NCBI GenBank assembly: GCA_020048935.1
Contig: JAIFLS010000061.1
Coordinates: 1-6,117, forward strand
Length of the DNA stretch: 6,117 bases
Source: a bacterium
Lineage (GTDB): Bacteria; Verrucomicrobiota; Kiritimatiellia; UBA8416
Direction of reading: 5' to 3'
Of this stretch, positions 3,670 through 6,117 are shown piece after piece. A model generated the notes under the pieces. It did no database searches and had not been told where the DNA came from. It saw only the letters and a list, made by a program, of their open reading frames with translations. Position numbers and translations under genes: made by a program. Positions within the stretch are counted from its first letter, which is position 1; every line of letters begins with the position of its first letter.

Positions 3670-6117
3670 TCAGGGTGCTCCCTGGACCGCCTGGTTCCAC
3701 TTTTGCTTCTGCGCCCGTATGAATGCATCGACATCATCAGGAGCCTTGTCAACGTTGACCGGGGGAACCGGATCGTCGGGAGCCTTGTCATCGGCAATGG
3801 GGGGAACCGGATCAACAGCAGGCTTTTCCTTTGACGGCGCGGGAGATACATCACGGTTCGCGCCCCGGGCGACCTTGCCGTCGGAAGACGTCCACGGTTC
3901 GACACGCGCCACAGGATGCGTCGCAGGTGTACCGGCCGGTTCCTTCGCGGCGGCAGCGGATTCACGCGGAAAAACATTTTTCCTGGTAACGGAAGGTTCG
4001 GCGAGTTCACTGCCCGACCAGCCTTTCTTCCACATACCTTCAATATTCAGCGAATCCCGCCGCCGCTTCGTCTCGCGATCCACCTGCTCCGGTGTATCCA
4101 GCACATAGGGCGTGATGAACACGATGGTCTCCGTGCGTCCTCGTCCTCGACGGTCGGAGTTGAACAAGCGGCCCAGTATCGGTATGTCCCCGAGCAAGGG
4201 GATCTTCGTCCGTGACCGTGAATCGCTCTCGCGCACGGCTCCGCCAAGCACAATCGTCTGCCCGCTTTTGACGGCGATCGAGGCCTCAAGAACACGGTTG
4301 ATTGAAATGGTCTGTCCGGTCAGATTCTCCGTAGCAGTCCCCGTGACAGTGCCAGGCTCGCTGATTTCCTGCTTGATCGCCATCATCACGACCTGATCCT
4401 CGTTGATCTGCGGCTTAACGGTCAAGACCAGGCCAACCTCCTTTTGATCATACTGGAAATCCCTGAATTGACCTGACGACCCCGATGTGGATTCCCCCTT
4501 GTAGACATAGATCAGTTCCGTGGATGTCAGCTTGGCCTCGGTATTGTCCGTCGTCAGCAAGGCTGGGGTGGAGACCACGCGCGAGCGGGAATCCCCTGCG
4601 CTGGCTTTGATGATCGCGTTCAAATTTAAATCGAAAAGAGTGAAGTAGTAGCCCAGACCTCCGGTTGTCAGCGATGCGGGATCGTTGAGAGTCGTCGCAT
4701 CCAGTGGGACCGCGCCACCTCCGCCACCTCCTGCAAAGGAGAAGATCGGCGACCGCTGGCCAGAGGAATCGCGCTCATACGCCGTCATGGATTTCTGCAC
4801 CCACGAAACCCCCGTCTCCACATTGTCGTCCAGTGACACCTCGATAATCACCGCCTCGATCAGAACCTGCGAGAGCATCATGTCCATGTCCATGATGATT
4901 TCCTCCAGGGTAGCCATGTCCGACTTGCTGGCCATCAGGATCAGGGAATTTGTACGCTTGTCCGAAAGAATCTTGATATTATCCTTGGACAGCTCCCCGA
5001 TACTCGATTTACGGTCGTCTGGCTGATTAGCCTGCCGGCTGCGCAGGGCCGCCTCGATCTCTGCCAGGCGCTTGGATTCCGTGGTCGGTTCCGTGCCGCC
5101 CCGAGCCGCCGGAGTCCTCCCTTCCTCCTTTTGCGTGGCCCCGATCAAATCGTTCAACATGCCAGCCACCTCTTCCGCCGTGGCAAAGTCCAGGCGCCTG
5201 ACCTTGACCATCACATCAGGCGCGGTTTCAACATCGAGGACGGCGATGATCCGCTCGAAGAATCGCATGTTGGTCGGGCGCGTGATGATGATCAACTGGT
5301 TGGTGCGCTCGTCCGCGACAATCTGTACCTTGCCGCGGATGATCCCCCGCTCGGCAGCGTCAACCAGCTCGGCCTCCACTTCGGCCGTTACCGGCTGAAT
5401 GGTGCGGGTCGGGCGGATGATCCCGGAAGGGGCGGGCTGGACGACTCCTGGAGCACCGGTGTCCTTGGCCCGCGGCACCGTGGACTTCTTTTCCAGGTCC
5501 TTCTGGGATTCGGCAATGATCTCCTCCAGGCGGCTTTTGATCTCGGATGCCTTGGCGTAGCGGATCTGGATGATGTTCGGCTCTTCCTTTGCCTCGACCG
5601 GCTGGTCGATCAAACGCAGGATCTGCAGCATGCGGTTGATGTTCTCGGCAAAGTCGGTAATCATGAGCGCGTTGGTTCGTTCGAACTGGTTGATCTGCCC
5701 ATTCTCATTGCGCATCGGCTCGATCGCCGCGACCGCTTCTGCAAGATCAATGTGCTTGAGCGGGACCATCTGGCTGATCATCGTGCCGGAACGCTCGGCA
5801 ACGAGGCCCTCCGGGATCGTTTCAAGGATTTCGAGGCCCTCTTTCCTGACCGACTTTACAGGCACGACGCGGATAAAATTATCACCGAAATCCACGAGGC
5901 CGACACCGTGCATGGTCAGCACCGTCTCGAGCGCCTTGAGATAATCCTCGATACTGATAAAGCCCTGGCTGCGCAGCGTGATGGTCGGTGTCGGTAAACC
6001 CGGTGCCCGCAGCAGGATCTTGCCAGTCTTCTCGCTATAGTCGGTCAGGATTATATCGAGCGGAGTGTCGAGATACTTGAGTTGGGCCGTCACCGGTTCC
6101 GCCGGGGCCGCGGGCGC
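3670..6117 (-). CDS. Secretin (GspD/PilQ superfamily) with long linkers and a repeat-bearing C-terminal tail; 5' end outside window
   Basis: This is an outer-membrane multimeric channel protein. 815 residues are visible and the frame is open to base 6117, starting with an Ala/Pro-rich linker, so the signal peptide and true start are missing. A GTG at 6093 is in frame but is not a convincing start. Counting from that codon, N0 spans about 5-80 and N1 about 106-168 (VPLKHIDLAEAVAAI, NALMITDF, LRLIDQP). N2 spans about 172-290, split by a charged/Pro insert at 198-250. N3 spans about 295-405, split by an insert at 320-370. The pore domain is about 408-668, with QVLIEAVIIEVSL, SRVVSTPALLTTDN, SGQTIVLGGAV and the signature KIPLLGDIPILGRLF (630-644). 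Residues 669-807 are a low-complexity tail, not a clear S-domain, with a 13-residue tandem repeat. Three or more N domains favour a GspD-type secretin, but the divergent N0 and the tail leave a pilus or novel export system possible. Confidence 0.9.
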   Translation of the reverse strand, partial: APAAPAEPVTAQLKYLDTPLDIILTDYSEKTGKILLRAPGLPTPTITLRSQGFISIEDYLKALETVLTMHGVGLVDFGDNFIRVVPVKSVRKEGLEILETIPEGLVAERSGTMISQMVPLKHIDLAEAVAAIEPMRNENGQINQFERTNALMITDFAENINRMLQILRLIDQPVEAKEEPNIIQIRYAKASEIKSRLEEIIAESQKDLEKKSTVPRAKDTGAPGVVQPAPSGIIRPTRTIQPVTAEVEAELVDAAERGIIRGKVQIVADERTNQLIIITRPTNMRFFERIIAVLDVETAPDVMVKVRRLDFATAEEVAGMLNDLIGATQKEEGRTPAARGGTEPTTESKRLAEIEAALRSRQANQPDDRKSSIGELSKDNIKILSDKRTNSLILMASKSDMATLEEIIMDMDMMLSQVLIEAVIIEVSLDDNVETGVSWVQKSMTAYERDSSGQRSPIFSFAGGGGGGAVPLDATTLNDPASLTTGGLGYYFTLFDLNLNAIIKASAGDSRSRVVSTPALLTTDNTEAKLTSTELIYVYKGESTSGSSGQFRDFQYDQKEVGLVLTVKPQINEDQVVMMAIKQEISEPGTVTGTATENLTGQTISINRVLEASIAVKSGQTIVLGGAVRESDSRSRTKIPLLGDIPILGRLFNSDRRGRGRTETIVFITPYVLDTPEQVDRETKRRRDSLNIEGMWKKGWSGSELAEPSVTRKNVFPRESAAAAKEPAGTPATHPVARVEPWTSSDGKVARGANRDVSPAPSKEKPAVDPVPPIADDKAPDDPVPPVNVDKAPDDVDAFIRAQKQKWNQAVQGAP
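3736..3813 (-). repeat. Two-copy 39-bp tandem repeat encoding DPVPP(x3)DKAPD
   Basis: In the tail of the long secretin, residues 761-773 (DPVPPIADDKAPD) and 774-786 (DPVPPVNVDKAPD) are tandem copies, identical at 10 of 13 positions. The DNA shows the same 39-nt period: GGAGCCTTGT recurs at 3740 and 3779, and GGGGGAACCGGATC recurs 39 nt apart. A partial third unit (DDVDAF) follows. The Pro/Asp composition suggests an extended, exposed linker. Confidence 0.85.
4714..4731 (-). repeat. Tandem 9-nt repeat encoding Gly6 in the secretin pore domain
   Basis: The minus strand reads GGA GGT GGC twice, giving six consecutive glycines (residues 455-460 counted from the codon at 6093). They lie between the first strands of the secretin domain and the GYYF region. 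Loops in this part of secretins vary, and the glycines probably form a flexible turn. The repeat could change length by slippage. Confidence 0.7.

Noticed and set aside
3671..3684. Hairpin CAGGG-TGCT-CCCTG as bidirectional terminator
   Set aside because: The stem is only 5 bp and no T-tract follows on either strand.
5131..5997. Long plus-strand open frame (about 288 codons) opposite the large secretin
   Set aside because: It is a shadow of high-GC coding DNA. The minus-strand frame carries continuous secretin domains, while this frame has no recognisable motif or plausible start signal.
6091..6093. GTG as start of the large secretin
   Set aside because: The frame continues upstream with an Ala/Pro-rich linker to the window edge, there is no ribosome site, and an exported secretin needs a signal peptide that is not seen after this codon.

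Overview
The window comes from a GC-rich Gram-negative (diderm) bacterium that makes lipid A. It carries fabZ and lpxA beside two different outer-membrane secretin genes. No RNA gene or phylogenetic marker is present, so the lineage cannot be fixed. The LpxA sequence style and the secretin with long low-complexity inserts would fit a PVC-type lineage (Verrucomicrobiota, Kiritimatiellota, Lentisphaerota), but this is a weak inference. There is no sign of a mobile element, tRNA, rRNA or CRISPR array, and coding density is very high. The only intergenic stretch over 10 bp is 1906-2113 (208 bp).

Layout from left to right. (1) Positions 1-1905, minus strand, hold a tight three-gene transcription unit read right to left: fabZ (1905-1459), lpxA (1462-689), then the 5' part of a gspD-type secretin (692 to beyond base 1). 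Both junctions are 4-nt ATGA overlaps, which suggests translational coupling. (2) Positions 1906-2113 are a divergent promoter region. It contains a perfect 7-3-7 inverted repeat lying over the best -10 candidate for the fabZ operon. (3) Positions 2114-3669, plus strand, hold two genes joined by a GTGA overlap: a 129-residue protein of unknown function ending in a coiled coil, and a GT-B fold family 4-like glycosyltransferase. (4) Positions 3670-6117, minus strand, hold a second and much longer secretin. Its 5' end lies outside the window, and it has an unusual proline/aspartate-rich C-terminal tail with a 13-residue tandem repeat. Its stop codon abuts the glycosyltransferase stop codon with no base between them (TGA|TCA).

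How the genes may work together. FabZ and LpxA use the same (3R)-hydroxyacyl-ACP pool, FabZ for fatty acid elongation and LpxA for the first step of lipid A synthesis. Placing them in one unit with a secretin ties outer-membrane lipid synthesis to an outer-membrane export pore. The glycosyltransferase probably builds a surface glycan. Taken together the window is a cell-envelope locus. Its least ordinary parts are the two dissimilar secretins within 6 kb, the lpxA-gspD coupling, and the orphan coiled-coil partner of the glycosyltransferase.
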